A stretch of 64,000 bases of DNA from Epichloe hybrida (lineage: Eukaryota > Ascomycota > Sordariomycetes > Hypocreales > Clavicipitaceae), in contig JAFEKR010000014.1 of NCBI GenBank assembly GCA_019022495.1, positions 1,240,001 to 1,304,000 of the forward strand. Reading direction: 5' to 3'. Made by a program: the position numbers and the translations under genes. How positions within the stretch are numbered: position 1 is the stretch's first letter; each line of letters opens with the position of its first letter. This document shows, piece by piece, positions 45,497 to 55,684 of this stretch. The notes beneath the pieces are model-generated. The model was not told the origin of the DNA. It saw nothing but the letters and a program-made list of their open reading frames with translations, and ran no database searches.

Positions 45497-46613
45497 AACG
45501 TTTGGGTCCAAGAATTGGAAATTTACAAAGACACGTTGCCCGCTTTTATTCGATGTACTATTTTCACTTGGCCGCAAGAAAACAACATGTAGTATGACAC
45601 AAAATGGATATAGCGCACTGTAAGCGCAGAGCAGTGCCATCTAATATTATGTACAGTTCGACTCGGATCCCATTTTTTTTTTTTACCATGTTCAATATCT
45701 TTGATTTTCCCTGTTCGCGGCCACGAAATATAATATGTTTACGCTGATTTTAATGGGGAGGGAGGTCTTACCTATCTTCCGTTTGGTCTCGATGGACATC
45801 CTGGGCCAGTCGAGATCTGAAGTTGCATGAAGCCGACTAGATCCGATGGAATGAGGAGGCTTAGCAAGCGAGTGCAACGACGCGACGAGAACAAGAGATG
45901 TTTGTGGATACTATTGCTTAGGATTACACACGGCGGATATCTTGGTGGAAGCCTTTTTTTTTTTTTACCGGACTTGATTTGTATACACTTGTAGAAATGC
46001 CGTTGTACTTACCATCTAGTGAATTAAAAGTGACACATTTTGGACCAAGCATTTTTCTCTTGCCTCCCACGCCATCCTCAAACTGTTGTGTTCCTGCACC
46101 TGTTTCAATAACCGCGTGACCAGTGTTTCACGAGCATGCCTTGTGGTTATATCAAGCCTTGCTCACACCCATATTAGACGTCTTGTCTCTGCTGCGTTGA
46201 CGTGCATGAACATGGCCGCATGTACTACGCCGTCGACCGCCGTTTCACCCACATCTTTAGCACCCCGGTATGAAGAGCTGACAACGCGCGGTCCAAGAGA
46301 GAAAAAGGAGAGGAGACAGACACTACTCCGCATCAAGATTATGCATCATCTTGCGGGAAATGAGGTCCGCCAAACTTGCCAAAGTGATGCAAGTCTTCTT
46401 CTTCTTCGCATTTTACCTCCCTTAGTCCCCCCCAAACCGCCCTTCTTTGTCAGCCTGTCCCCCAGTTCTTCTCTTTCCTTTCCCCTGAACTAGGTACGCT
46501 CTGCCCCTTCTCGGCCAATGACCTCGCTCGCGCAAGGGAGGGTTTCCCACACCCAAGGCACGACAAAAATAGGCTTGCCTGCCTCGCGAGATTGCCTTGT
46601 GGGCGTTTGCAAG

Positions 46614-46658
46614 TAACGGCTGTACTCCGTAGGGATTACAGTTGTCAGTGATAAGAGT
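46614..46658 (-). repeat. Right copy of a 45-bp inverted repeat
   Basis: This is the reverse complement of 43435-43479 with a single T/C difference. A doubled CTACGGAGTACTCCGTA motif lies just outside it at 46681-46697. Confidence 0.88.
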
Positions 46659-46865
46659 CGGAGCCGTCCATTTGCTGCTTCTACGGAGTACTCCGTATTG
46701 GTGCGTGGGAAACTCGGTCGCTGCTGGCTGGGCACGATGACTGAGTTCTAATTCGTGGACCACCTCTGCTATATGAAAAAAAAAAAAAACACGAATTAAA
46801 CGGAGTATTTTTCATTCCGGTCATCGTTTGGTAAGGGCAACATGGCATATCCCAAACGAGGAATA

Positions 46866-47165
46866 GAGTTTCTCACAGATGACAATGCCCAGCCATGGGG
46901 AGTACGGAGTACGTACTCTGTAACACGACGACGTGATACTTTGGTAACGAAAATGATTCTTAATAGGACTTCAGCAAAATATAGGAACAAACGGAAAAGT
47001 CGTACCACGAGCAAGGATAGTTTCTCACAGGTGACAATGCCCAGCCATGGGGGGGTACGGAGTACTCTGTGACACGACGACACAATACTTTGGCAACGAA
47101 AAGGATTCTTAATAGGACTTCAGTAAAATATAGGAACAAGGGGACAATTCGTACCACGAGCAAGG
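46866..47165. repeat. Tandem duplication, about 152-bp period, diverged
   Basis: Two consecutive copies each run from TTTCTCACAG through TGACAATGCCCAGCCATGGG, a TACGGAGTA motif, ATTCTTAATAGGACTTCAG and TACCACGAGCAAGGATA. Most differences are transitions. A shorter diverged start-like segment lies just upstream near 46840-46865. Confidence 0.85.
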
Positions 47166-47230
47166 ATAAAAGCTAACCACCACAATCACCACCACCTTCT
47201 TTACCAAGGATTGCACCCATTGTCCTTCTT

Positions 47231-48668
47231 CTAAACTTTGCGGCTGACACCAACGTCAGTCCATGCTTTGCGTACAATCTTGGCAGCGTCTTCACCAAAC
47301 TCCTCTTCGGCGCAGTCAACAGTCACATCAGCAAACTGCTTGAAAGAACATCGAGCCGGGATGTTTCCACTGTTCATCGCCTTCCACCAGATTTGCCCCG
47401 CCTTCTCCCAAGAATAGCCGCCAAACGCCTTGGCTGCCAGGTAGAATGCCTTGTTGGGAATGCCAGAGTAGATGTGGACTCCGCCGTTGTCCTCGAAGCT
47501 CTTCTCGTACGCGGACATGTTGTCGACTTGCGGATCTTTCCCCTGCGAGAAAAGAGTTAGTGAATGTTTCGGTGGAACTGAACTCGAAAGAAGGATCGTA
47601 CAAATCGGGGGTCGCTGTAGGCAGTCCCTGGGGCCTTCATGCTGCGTAGAGCGAGACCCTTGACATCCGGCACGAGACATCCTTCGCCGATAAGCCAATC
47701 GGCTTTGTCAGACGTCTCATTCTCGGCCTTTTGCTTGATCATGATGCCAAAGACGTCCGATACATGTTCATTCAGTGCCCCAGGTTGGTCCTGATACTCG
47801 AGGGGACTCGTGTGTTCGGTGATGGCGTGGGTGAGCTCGTGTCCAATAACGTCGATGCAATTCGTGAAATTGTTCAGGAACTCGCCGCCATCCCCAAATA
47901 CCATCTGTAAGCGCTCGGGGTCCCAAACTAGACAACGATGTTAACACGTGTACCAGAAGGAAGAGACTCGGGCCAGCCCACAAGCATTTTCATAGTTCTC
48001 CCCGAAGTGAACAGAAGAGGTGACATCAGACCCCTTGTTGTCGATGGAATTCCAGTGGAACTTCTCCTTGTAGAACTCCAACACAGCACCAACATGATCA
48101 TAAGCCTCATTGACGGCCTTGTCTTTGTTTTTGGGCCCTCCTTCTGACCTCTTTAATTCTCCCGGAAGGGCATCTTGATCCAGAGTGTGCTGAGCATCGT
48201 AGATGGCTCGTTGAGGGGACTCTTTGGGATCTTTCTTTGGCTTGTCCGCTTCCTGACCTTCTTTCGATGGGTCTTTTACGTCCCCTGCGTCTATTCAATC
48301 CTGTTAGTCCCAAGGAAAACTTATATGATCGGCGTGACATGGATGACAGCTAAGGTACCTTTGTTGGGGTTCATCAGCTGCTGGGCATGGGCCAAGTCCT
48401 TTTCTGCCAGCGAGCGGAGGGCATCATCAACGGCTTTAGCTTTTGAGATCTGTCGTAGAAGAATCTGTGGAACGAAAGGAGAGACACGGGAAGGACCTTT
48501 GCCTTGGGACTGAGTCAAGGTAGCCAGGCGCTCGCGGCGGGCAGTGGTCAACTTCTCATGAAAGTCCACGCATTTTTGAGCAGACTTTCTGATAGCTTCA
48601 TCGTTGTGTGTAGACGTGGCGATTGCCTTGAGCAGGTGAGGTGGGACGATGAAGCACTGGCAAGACAT
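47231..48668 (-). CDS. Protealysin-like M4 (thermolysin-type) metalloprotease
   Basis: Four exons (48359..48668, 47982..48290, 47602..47927, 47231..47542) give 418 residues. The zinc motif HELTH is followed by AITEHTSPL and the third ligand Glu in NEHVSDVFG. Later family blocks are SMKAPGTA, DNGGVHIYSGIPNKAFYLAA (His active-site region) and AWTDVGV at the end. There is no signal peptide; instead the protein opens MSCQCFIVPPHLLKAIA, the short propeptide style of bacterial protealysins (conserved PP-x-LL near the start). A charged low-complexity insert (DVKDPSKEGQEADKPKK) marks the second exon. Splicing at the weak donor T|GTGGGC (47981) is needed to restore NAFWDPERLQMVFGDGG. Bacterial ancestry is likely; introns show long residence in the fungus. 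Confidence 0.9.
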
Positions 48669-50003
48669 GATGTTATACAGGTAATGCTGTAACGAAGGGC
48701 TCAGACTTGTTAAAGAAACGGGTACTGATATTAGCTTTTGTGAGGTCCGAAAAGGTGAGTTTTTTGGGAAAATGTTGCGAGTACCGAAAACAAACACCGA
48801 TTCTTCATGTTGCTGACGGATGCCCTCTTCTTTATACCCAGGTATCGAGGGCAGGAGCGTCTCGTACTCCGTCACTTCCTGACCTTGGCATAACTGTGAC
48901 CAGCTGTTTGCGCCTGACACAGTTCCATCAGCTGGTCAGTCATACCCCTCAGGCTTTTCCGTGACCTGATGTTCCAATGGAAAGCATCTTGGTAATTTCA
49001 ATAGCTCGTAATGCTACCTGGGGTCAGTCTTCGTCGTCGATCAACGAACAACTTGCATGGCGTTTAACAGGACGACGCTCGAAAAGTCACTCCATTCAGT
49101 AGTGTAGTACTTCATTGGGAACAGTTGCAAATCACAAGTCAACATTAAGCTTTTGTTAGTTCCTCTCCATAGTGGCTAAACTCAGCTGCTGCCTGATGCT
49201 CAGATCATCTAGCCGAATTCCTGGACCAGTATCCTGTAAAGGCCATGCTACCCAGGTGTATTCAAAGTTATCCATGGTGCAATGTCGTGGTGTGAATGCG
49301 AGCAAACGGCTGCGTCATGAACGAAACCTAGCCGACTCAGGTGCCAATGTCTCATGCCTCGTTTGACTGCCTGCCTGCTGAGCGCACGTGTGTAGCATCG
49401 CTTCGAAGACTCATGGAGTCTTGATTATGGGTTCACCTTGTAGATCTTGTCACGCGGCTGTACCAGCTGGAAGCTTGCAACGCTTAGAGTTTGCAATCGA
49501 AAGTTTATGGCAATGCCCGTTGTGGAGCTCCTACTGTCACCAAAGTCTGTTCACCAACGGGCTCTTGTTGCACGACGCCAAGGCAAGTGGCAAGTGGCAA
49601 GTGGCAAGTGGCAAGAACTAAACACTTGGGCGGGAACATACCACGTTGGGCGAGGATTCTGTGGAAAGGGTTGATCTGCTTTCTTCCAAGTCCTAGATAT
49701 TCGTCGTGGTGGATCAATCAAGCGAAAGAGGCTGGTCGTCATTTGGAAACAGAGGCGCGTTTGCCGAGTTGTTGTCGTGACTGCCACCAGACATCAGACA
49801 TTTTCATGGTGCCCATGTGCCGCTCCTTCCTTTCGGATCGCTCCTCATTGGCCATCTGAAGTCACGCGCTTGCCGCGAATCGCGTCTTCGCTCCAAATCT
49901 TGATGCATTTGCTTGCTGATGATATCAGCCAGACCCGAATGCTCTCGAGTGCCCGACCCAACAATAATATTGTATTGCGGCTTCTTGAAAGCTGTGCTGG
50001 TGG
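48669..50003. other. 1.3-kb intergenic region; no helicase remains
   Basis: I looked here for the missing helicase portion of the neighbouring MER3 relic and saw none in three forward frames. A CAAGTGG tandem repeat (about four units) lies at 49582-49615. Confidence 0.5.
49582..49615. repeat. (GGCAAGT)n tandem repeat
   Basis: Four to five 7-bp units lie in tandem in intergenic DNA upstream of the MER3 relic. Confidence 0.85.
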
Positions 50004-51038
50004 ATGAACATGCCGGCAGCACCTTCCTCATCGTGTGGCAAAAGCACCATGGCCGACAGCCTTCACGATATACAGGTGCGATACAAGCTTTCTCCAGCCA
50101 CCATTAAGATTCTATCAAGCATTCCGAGAGCTCCTGATCGACAGCAAGTTCTCCATAAGGCTTGTCTTGCGAGTGAGCTTCGCTCTTTCCCTCTGAAGCA
50201 GGCCGAGAAGGGATTTTTCCGCGAAGTCAACGACCACACGGCGATACCATACACCATCAAAGAAACCATCACTCAGCCATGGCATAAGGTATTCTTATTG
50301 GTTCAAGTGGATCTCCTGCGAACGTGTTGGCCAAACAAAATATCGGCAACGGCAAGGAAAGAGCTCTATCAGGATCTCGGCAGGATCCTTGCCCTCCTTG
50401 ATCGGATACTGCGATGTACAATCGACATCATCGGGCTAAGGCGAGATGGAATTGGCATCAATACAGCACTGGATGTGCTGCGAAGTGTTCGGTCACGTGC
50501 ATGGGAGGGAGACGGCAGAGAGTTACTTCTGATCGATGGTATAGGTGTTGCGAAACTGGAAAAGTTGACCAAGGCTGGTGTCAGGACCATTCGAGAGATT
50601 CAACAGCTTGATTTTTGCCACATAGAGAGATTGCTCAGCCAGAACCCTCCATTTGGTCACCAAGTTCTTCAACAGCTTGCTGGATTTCCGCGCCTTTCAT
50701 GTCAGTTCGACGTCATTGAGCGAGTGTCGTCTTCGTCAATTCTAGTGCAGCCAGAGCCTTCCTCGTCCAGGTTTTGTGCTTGGATCTGTCGAGTGACAAT
50801 GGGTTACGACAACGAACAACCGCCCTTCTAGAAGAAGGACAACCCCTGGGTCACTTTGGTCATTGAGGGTGGTGACGGCAGATTGTTGTGGTTTTGGCGC
50901 GGGAGCGTAAAAAAGCTTCACGGGAGGAAAGACTTGGTTGTCAGCTTACAGACAGGAGCAGGGGAGAAGATTGGGATTCGGCTTGTTTGCGAAGAGATCG
51001 TTGGAACCATGGTTAGAATTACGCATCAGATGCCCTGA
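50004..51038 (+). pseudogene. Relic of meiotic DNA helicase MER3/HFM1 (Sec63 domain only)
   Basis: This frame matches only the C-terminal Sec63/WHD part of the meiotic crossover helicase Mer3/HFM1: YTIKETITQPWHKVFLLVQV, then DLGRILALLDRILRCTIDII, RSRAWEGDGRELLLIDGIG with the HhH-like VAKLEKLTKAGVRTI, and FGHQVLQQL. The ATP-binding DEAD/H helicase core that should come first is absent upstream. A TAG at 50829-50831 interrupts the frame after GYDNEQPPF; homology resumes in the same frame with KKDNPWVTLVIEGGDGRLLW and ends at a TGA at 51036-51038. Relatives tend to have Trp at the stop position, so a TGG to TAG change is a simple explanation. A 39-nt intron covering the stop (GTGACA..TTCTAG) is possible but unusually short. 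The likely reading is a decayed, 5'-truncated gene or partial duplicate. Confidence 0.75.
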
Positions 51039-51753
51039 TGCCAAGCAACACAGCTTGGGGTATTATTTGGGTGGGCACAAGGTTCGAAATTGCTAAGCGG
51101 TCAACAAAACGAGTCAAGACTCAAGAGGGATGGATCAGTTACGGGCAGGCGGCGGAATGTCAAGTCATCTGGTCAATCACTCCATCGGATTGAGGGCGTC
51201 ACTTACTTTGAAACAAGTATGATAAGCAGATGTTTACTTTGTGACAGGATGTGCCACACCTTTTGATCAGATATCACCTGGCGGGCTGACATTGGCCAAA
51301 TTGAATGAGGGCTTAGAAAGACATGACTTAAGTACGGCCGTGGGCAGTACTTATACCGCAGTCATTGTGCAATGCAGCTTCATCAGTCTAGATCTAATGT
51401 ACTTGACTGTACATGTACAAGTGGCCCTGGGCTCAGGTTGGCAATCTTAGAATGACAGGACCAATGCGGAACATTTGATTGCGGGGAAAACATGTGCAGA
51501 AACAAAAGTCCTTCTCACGTTCCCCATGGTACCCATTCCAATATCTGGAAGAAAGAAAACAACGCCGTGGTCAGCAGAAAGGGGGTATATTGCCCGACCA
51601 CCGATACCTTGTCCCAAAACACCCATGTCATGCTACTACACCTTTCTATGCCCGTGTAACCCGTTGCGAACAATAACAGCCTGTTGTGTAGCTCCGCCTC
51701 CGCCTCCGCCTAGCCAGCAGAGAGGATGTAGTTTGAGGCGGTGGTCACCAAAA
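51039..51753. other. Spacer between MER3 relic and SAF4
   Basis: Convergent 3' flanks; no gene is supported. Confidence 0.45.
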
Positions 51754-52827
51754 TCAATCCGAATCGTATGCCACCAGCGTCGCCGATTTCTTCTGAGCCA
51801 TTTCCGCAGGAGGACCTGCTGCCCCTTTCTTCATCTGCGCCTTATCAACGCGCCTCCTCTTCGCCCCAGGCAACTTGGCCATATTGACCCCATCGCGCTT
51901 CTGCAAAAAGGGATCCTGAATAGCACGCGTATTGCTCGTGATGGCAGCCACAAAATCATGTTTGCGCCTGGCCGCCGCCTTGTCGGCCTTGAGCCGCACT
52001 CCCCTATCTTTCTTCGAGGCCGAGGTCGACGTCGAAGACAACAGACCTGCGTTAGCAGCGCCAGCAAACAAGGGCTTCGCCAGCGCCTTCTCCGCGCCAT
52101 CGTGGTCGAAGCCCGGCCCGAAATCCACCAGCTTGGCCCTCTGGGCATCCTCCTCCGTGCCCGGCACCAGCTCGATGCCCAAGCCCATTCTATCACGCAG
52201 CGCCTCGGTCCTCGCCTCATCTCTCTCCCTCTCCTTCCTGCCGACCCGAAACGCCTTCCTCAGCTTCTGGTTCATCGCGTACGGATCCTCCCACGCTTTA
52301 TCCTGAGCATCTCGCAGATGTTCGATCCTCTCACTCGCCATGATGAACCGCTCCCTGTCCTCAATCGTCTTTTCTAAGCTCGCGAACGCGTTCTTCCTCA
52401 GCGCCTCGCGCTCCTGGTCCGTCATGATGACGAGGGCCTCCTCCCCTTCCCGCGCTTCATCTTGACCCGTGTTCCGTTTCGTAGCGCCCTCCGCCACCAC
52501 GTAAGCTGTGTTTTTGGGGTCTGTACGCATCTCGACGGTGCCTCCGCAGGCGGCGTGGCGGAAGCGGAAGCTCCATATCGGCGAGGAGTAGTAGTTGCCG
52601 ACCTTTTTCTTTTCGGCGTTGAAGCGGACGCCCTGTCCGATGATGGTGGGCCTGGGGCACGAGGAGCACCAAATGGGGAAGGGCATTTCGAAGCGCACGG
52701 TGAGGATGCCATGGGAGGCGAGTTTCGACGCGCGCTGGCCGAGGGCGTGCTTCTTGTGAAGTTTATTGGCCGACGTGGTGCCTTCAACGTCGGGCGGGAC
52801 ATGACGTCCCATGTTGAAGCCCTGCAT
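51754..52827 (-). CDS. SAF4: Splicing factor of the Cwc16 family (Saf4/CCDC130)
   Basis: This single exon encodes 357 residues. Cwc16/Yju2/Saf4 proteins join the spliceosome around the catalytic steps. The start MQGFNMGRHVPPDVEGTTSA is the CCDC130/Saf4 opening. The zinc-binding core has CSSC in PIWCSSCPRPTIIGQGVRFN, and the second pair lies in RFRHAACGG; the strand IWSFRF and KNTAYVVAEGATKRN follow. The C-terminal half is charged helices and a basic tail with KRRRVDKAQMKK. The frame runs 82 codons further upstream, but that part is low complexity and the ATG at 52827 starts the conserved domain. Confidence 0.92.
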   Translation of the reverse strand: MQGFNMGRHVPPDVEGTTSANKLHKKHALGQRASKLASHGILTVRFEMPFPIWCSSCPRPTIIGQGVRFNAEKKKVGNYYSSPIWSFRFRHAACGGTVEMRTDPKNTAYVVAEGATKRNTGQDEAREGEEALVIMTDQEREALRKNAFASLEKTIEDRERFIMASERIEHLRDAQDKAWEDPYAMNQKLRKAFRVGRKERERDEARTEALRDRMGLGIELVPGTEEDAQRAKLVDFGPGFDHDGAEKALAKPLFAGAANAGLLSSTSTSASKKDRGVRLKADKAAARRKHDFVAAITSNTRAIQDPFLQKRDGVNMAKLPGAKRRRVDKAQMKKGAAGPPAEMAQKKSATLVAYDSD

Positions 52828-53725
52828 GATGGGGCGAGGCGTCGGCGCCGAGGACCTTGGGGGAAGGAAAGGGAAAGCTGTCGTGCAAGAAGATGATGAA
52901 TTTGGTGGTTGCTGTCTGTCGTGGAAGATGAATTTGGTGGTTGCATGTTCCAAAGTTGCAAGGGGGTCTGTCTGCTTGTTGGTGGGGCCAAGACCGGCTC
53001 GATTGGGGTTCCCAGGAAAACGGGTCCAGAGTGGAGCCAAAGGCGGCAGATTTATCCCTGAACAAATGTACATAGATTTGCTGCGTTGTCCGCGTCAATC
53101 GAGCACTAATAATTGGAGGCCGGGGAAGAAAAACAAACAGCCCCCCTGGCTCTCTCGCGAGATGAAGAAATGCTGCTTGAATAAAGAGTCTGCGTGGTAT
53201 CAGATGATCCATGTGTTTGCTTGTGTAACTGTGCTATCTACCAGCCGCCTGGGAATCCTGATTAACATTCTCCGTAAGAGAGAGGCCGAACTTTGATATA
53301 CTTTGAGTCCACGAGAGGGAACCTTGGCCCTAAAAGGTAAGCCTTTTGCTTCCCTACTTCGTTGCCTCCTTGTGCACTCGCCTGTAGCACAATCGTTTGG
53401 TTTGCATCGACAAGCAGAAATCAGCGGGCCAGCCCCTCCTTCCCTACCACATCCCCATCCGTATACGAGGCGTCATTTAGGACGGTGGACATTCTCTGAT
53501 CGAATCAAAGTAATGATGGAAACAAACCAAATAGAAATGTCATAACCTATCGGCTTATGCAACTCCAACCCGTGTGTAATTACCTATGGCTCCTGTGCTG
53601 TGCCTGTGATATCCGCTTTGACTGCCATTTGAAAAGATTAAATCATAAGGCAGCATCTAAAGCCGCGTGTCCCTAGGAATTGGTGGGAATTGGTGTAGCA
53701 GACGCTCCGAGTCCGCCCTCGACGC
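52828..53725. other. 0.9-kb spacer SAF4 to UBC8
   Basis: Both neighbours point left. A 12-bp direct repeat containing GAATTTGGTGGTTGC occurs at about 52890 and 52930. No gene is supported. Confidence 0.45.
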
Positions 53726-54912
53726 TCATACGTCGTCCATCTGCCCGGCGGGCTCGTCGTCGTCGTTGTCGTCGTCCCCAAAGCTGGCGACAGAAGACAT
53801 GTCGTCGTCGTCTTCGCTCTCGGCACCGGCTTCGTCGGCAGCATCCTTAGTGGCGTACTTTCGGACATATTCTGCAAGCCCAAAACATCGTCAGCAGCAA
53901 CATCCACCGTTCCTACACCTCTTTGTTACTCTAACGCACCCTTGACCTTGGCATCATAGCTTTTGGGTTCTCTAATCAGCAGAGCAGCGGCTTCTCCGTT
54001 CAGAGGATCAGTCGGGTTGGGATAGCGGAGGAGTTGCGGAAGAAACACTTCGAAAATGTTGATCATGTCGAACATTGGGGACCAAGTCTGGTTGATGACA
54101 TCTAAACAAACGGATCCGGACCTGTCCAAGGTGATGCGTCTCAGTATCCGTATTCGCAGTGCTTTCCAATAGACACTTGCAAGTGTTTTCTTGTACGCTT
54201 CGTTCCATTTTGTGTGAGTCCATGTTACGGTAGCCACCAGGTGTCAACTCACAACTCATCGATATTGGGGTGAAAGATGCGGTTGACGAAACCGATGCTC
54301 GGCGACTTGTACGGGTAGGTATCGGGCAATTCGACATGAACTTTCCAGAGGCCCCCTTCAAAGGGAGCTGAGGTATATAGTCAGTGACCTTTTCCCCAAT
54401 CATGCATGCGCCCGCGAATTTCGGCATCAGACATCCAGTGCACGTACTCTCCGGGGGACCCTTGAATCGGACATAGAATTCCTGCCTGTTGATGTTTCGG
54501 GTGAGAATCGATCAATCGGGAAAGCGAAGCTAGCGAGGGCTGCGGCGGTTCGACATCTTACACTATGAGCGTTTAGTACTTGTCGGACCCGGCACTAGAC
54601 GTTCCACTTGCTGTTATCGTTGACAAGGGTCACCTCATAGTCACTCATGAGCCTATGATGGTCAGCATCAATCAACATCTCGAAGCTGGCTGAAGTCTTC
54701 CATCCTACATCCTATCAAAAGAGTCAGCAGTTGGGTCAGGGCAGCAGGGGACGCGTAGAGCGGGAGATGTGGGCAGCGGCGCACTTCATGACCTGGAGAG
54801 GACCAACGTCAGTGTTTAGGCGTTCAAAGACAGCCAACGGAGCGTCCCCCGCGTCGGCGAGAGGGCATTAGTCACTCACATCAGTCTCGATTCTACGACG
54901 AGGGCTACTCAT
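53726..54912 (-). CDS. UBC8: Ubiquitin-conjugating enzyme E2 Ubc8 (UBE2H type)
   Basis: Seven exons: 54880..54912, 54785..54792, 54608..54652, 54448..54485, 54253..54367, 53940..54121 and 53726..53871, for 188 residues. Ubc8 is the E2 of the GID/CTLH ligase that degrades gluconeogenic enzymes. The UBC fold is complete: [50 protein letters not shown], and the active-site Cys85 in [18 protein letters not shown]. The C-terminal acidic tail ends in a run of Asp ([17 protein letters not shown]), a UBE2H/Ubc8 hallmark. The second exon is only 8 nt (GTCATGAA); it is required to give VMK-LMSDYEV. All phases agree. The extreme exon splitting is unusual for such a small gene. Confidence 0.9.
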
Positions 54913-55684
54913 GGTGGACGAGCTGGCGGTCTTTGTGAGGATGTGTATAGCTTGGTTAGGTCCAAGTGCGTTGTGCGTGCGAGTCGCTGTCTTATGTATA
55001 GCCAGGGACGGGAACTCGCCATGATGATGTCACGTGTGCCTGGGCCTTTAACACGTAAACATGCAGTAGTCCTAAAACAGAAGAGATATGTACATACCTC
55101 CGTCCGCACGCAAATCTCACATCCCACGCCCCCCACCACCACCACCTCGACTCAACCAACACCGGCGCGACGTTATCAGTGCACGCCGCAGCTCTTCTCG
55201 TGGCGACCTCGCCGGGCTTTGGACTCAATGAGCAGTAGTTTCCATACACTAGAGACATCGGCTGTACGTACCCCGCGGGAGGTTTATCAACTGGCTTTAC
55301 TCCGTACAACGGCAAATATTACCCAGATTGCTACCGTGACATGAACGCAGACTTCATCCGGCAGCGGGAGTTTCGCATATATTGTTTTTTTTTTTTCGTC
55401 TTGGCCTGTTCAAACGCATCCGGAGTACTAAAACCACAAAAGAGCCTCTTTTCTGCTATTTTCTTTCGCTGTCCTACCATACATAGAAAGCCTGGATATG
55501 AATGCATCCAAATCTGAGCTTGTCCTAAATAAATAAAGTTACAGTTCTTCTCCTCTTTCTTCTTCATCGCCCTCGATGGTGGTATTGTGCGAGTGAGTAG
55601 GGTGGATATGTGTTGTGTGTTCCAACTGTGGCGATCTGATGAAGGGACGAGGGGCCAGCGAAGAAGGGAGTGCACATCTCTCCA
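54913..55684. other. Spacer UBC8 to stomatin-like gene
   Basis: Promoter of UBC8 and 3' flank of the leftward stomatin-like gene. One TACTCCGTA-type motif lies near 55298. No gene is supported. Confidence 0.45.

Larger units (their letters stand above)
45497..47230. other. 1.7-kb intergenic region with repeats
   Basis: The region separates two convergent genes (Crh and the M4 protease). It holds the right arm of the 45-bp inverted repeat and a diverged 152-bp tandem duplication. No gene is supported. Confidence 0.5.

Noticed and set aside
51475..52377. 300-codon rightward frame opposite SAF4
   Set aside because: It is the antisense shadow of the SAF4 coding region, with low complexity and no family signature.
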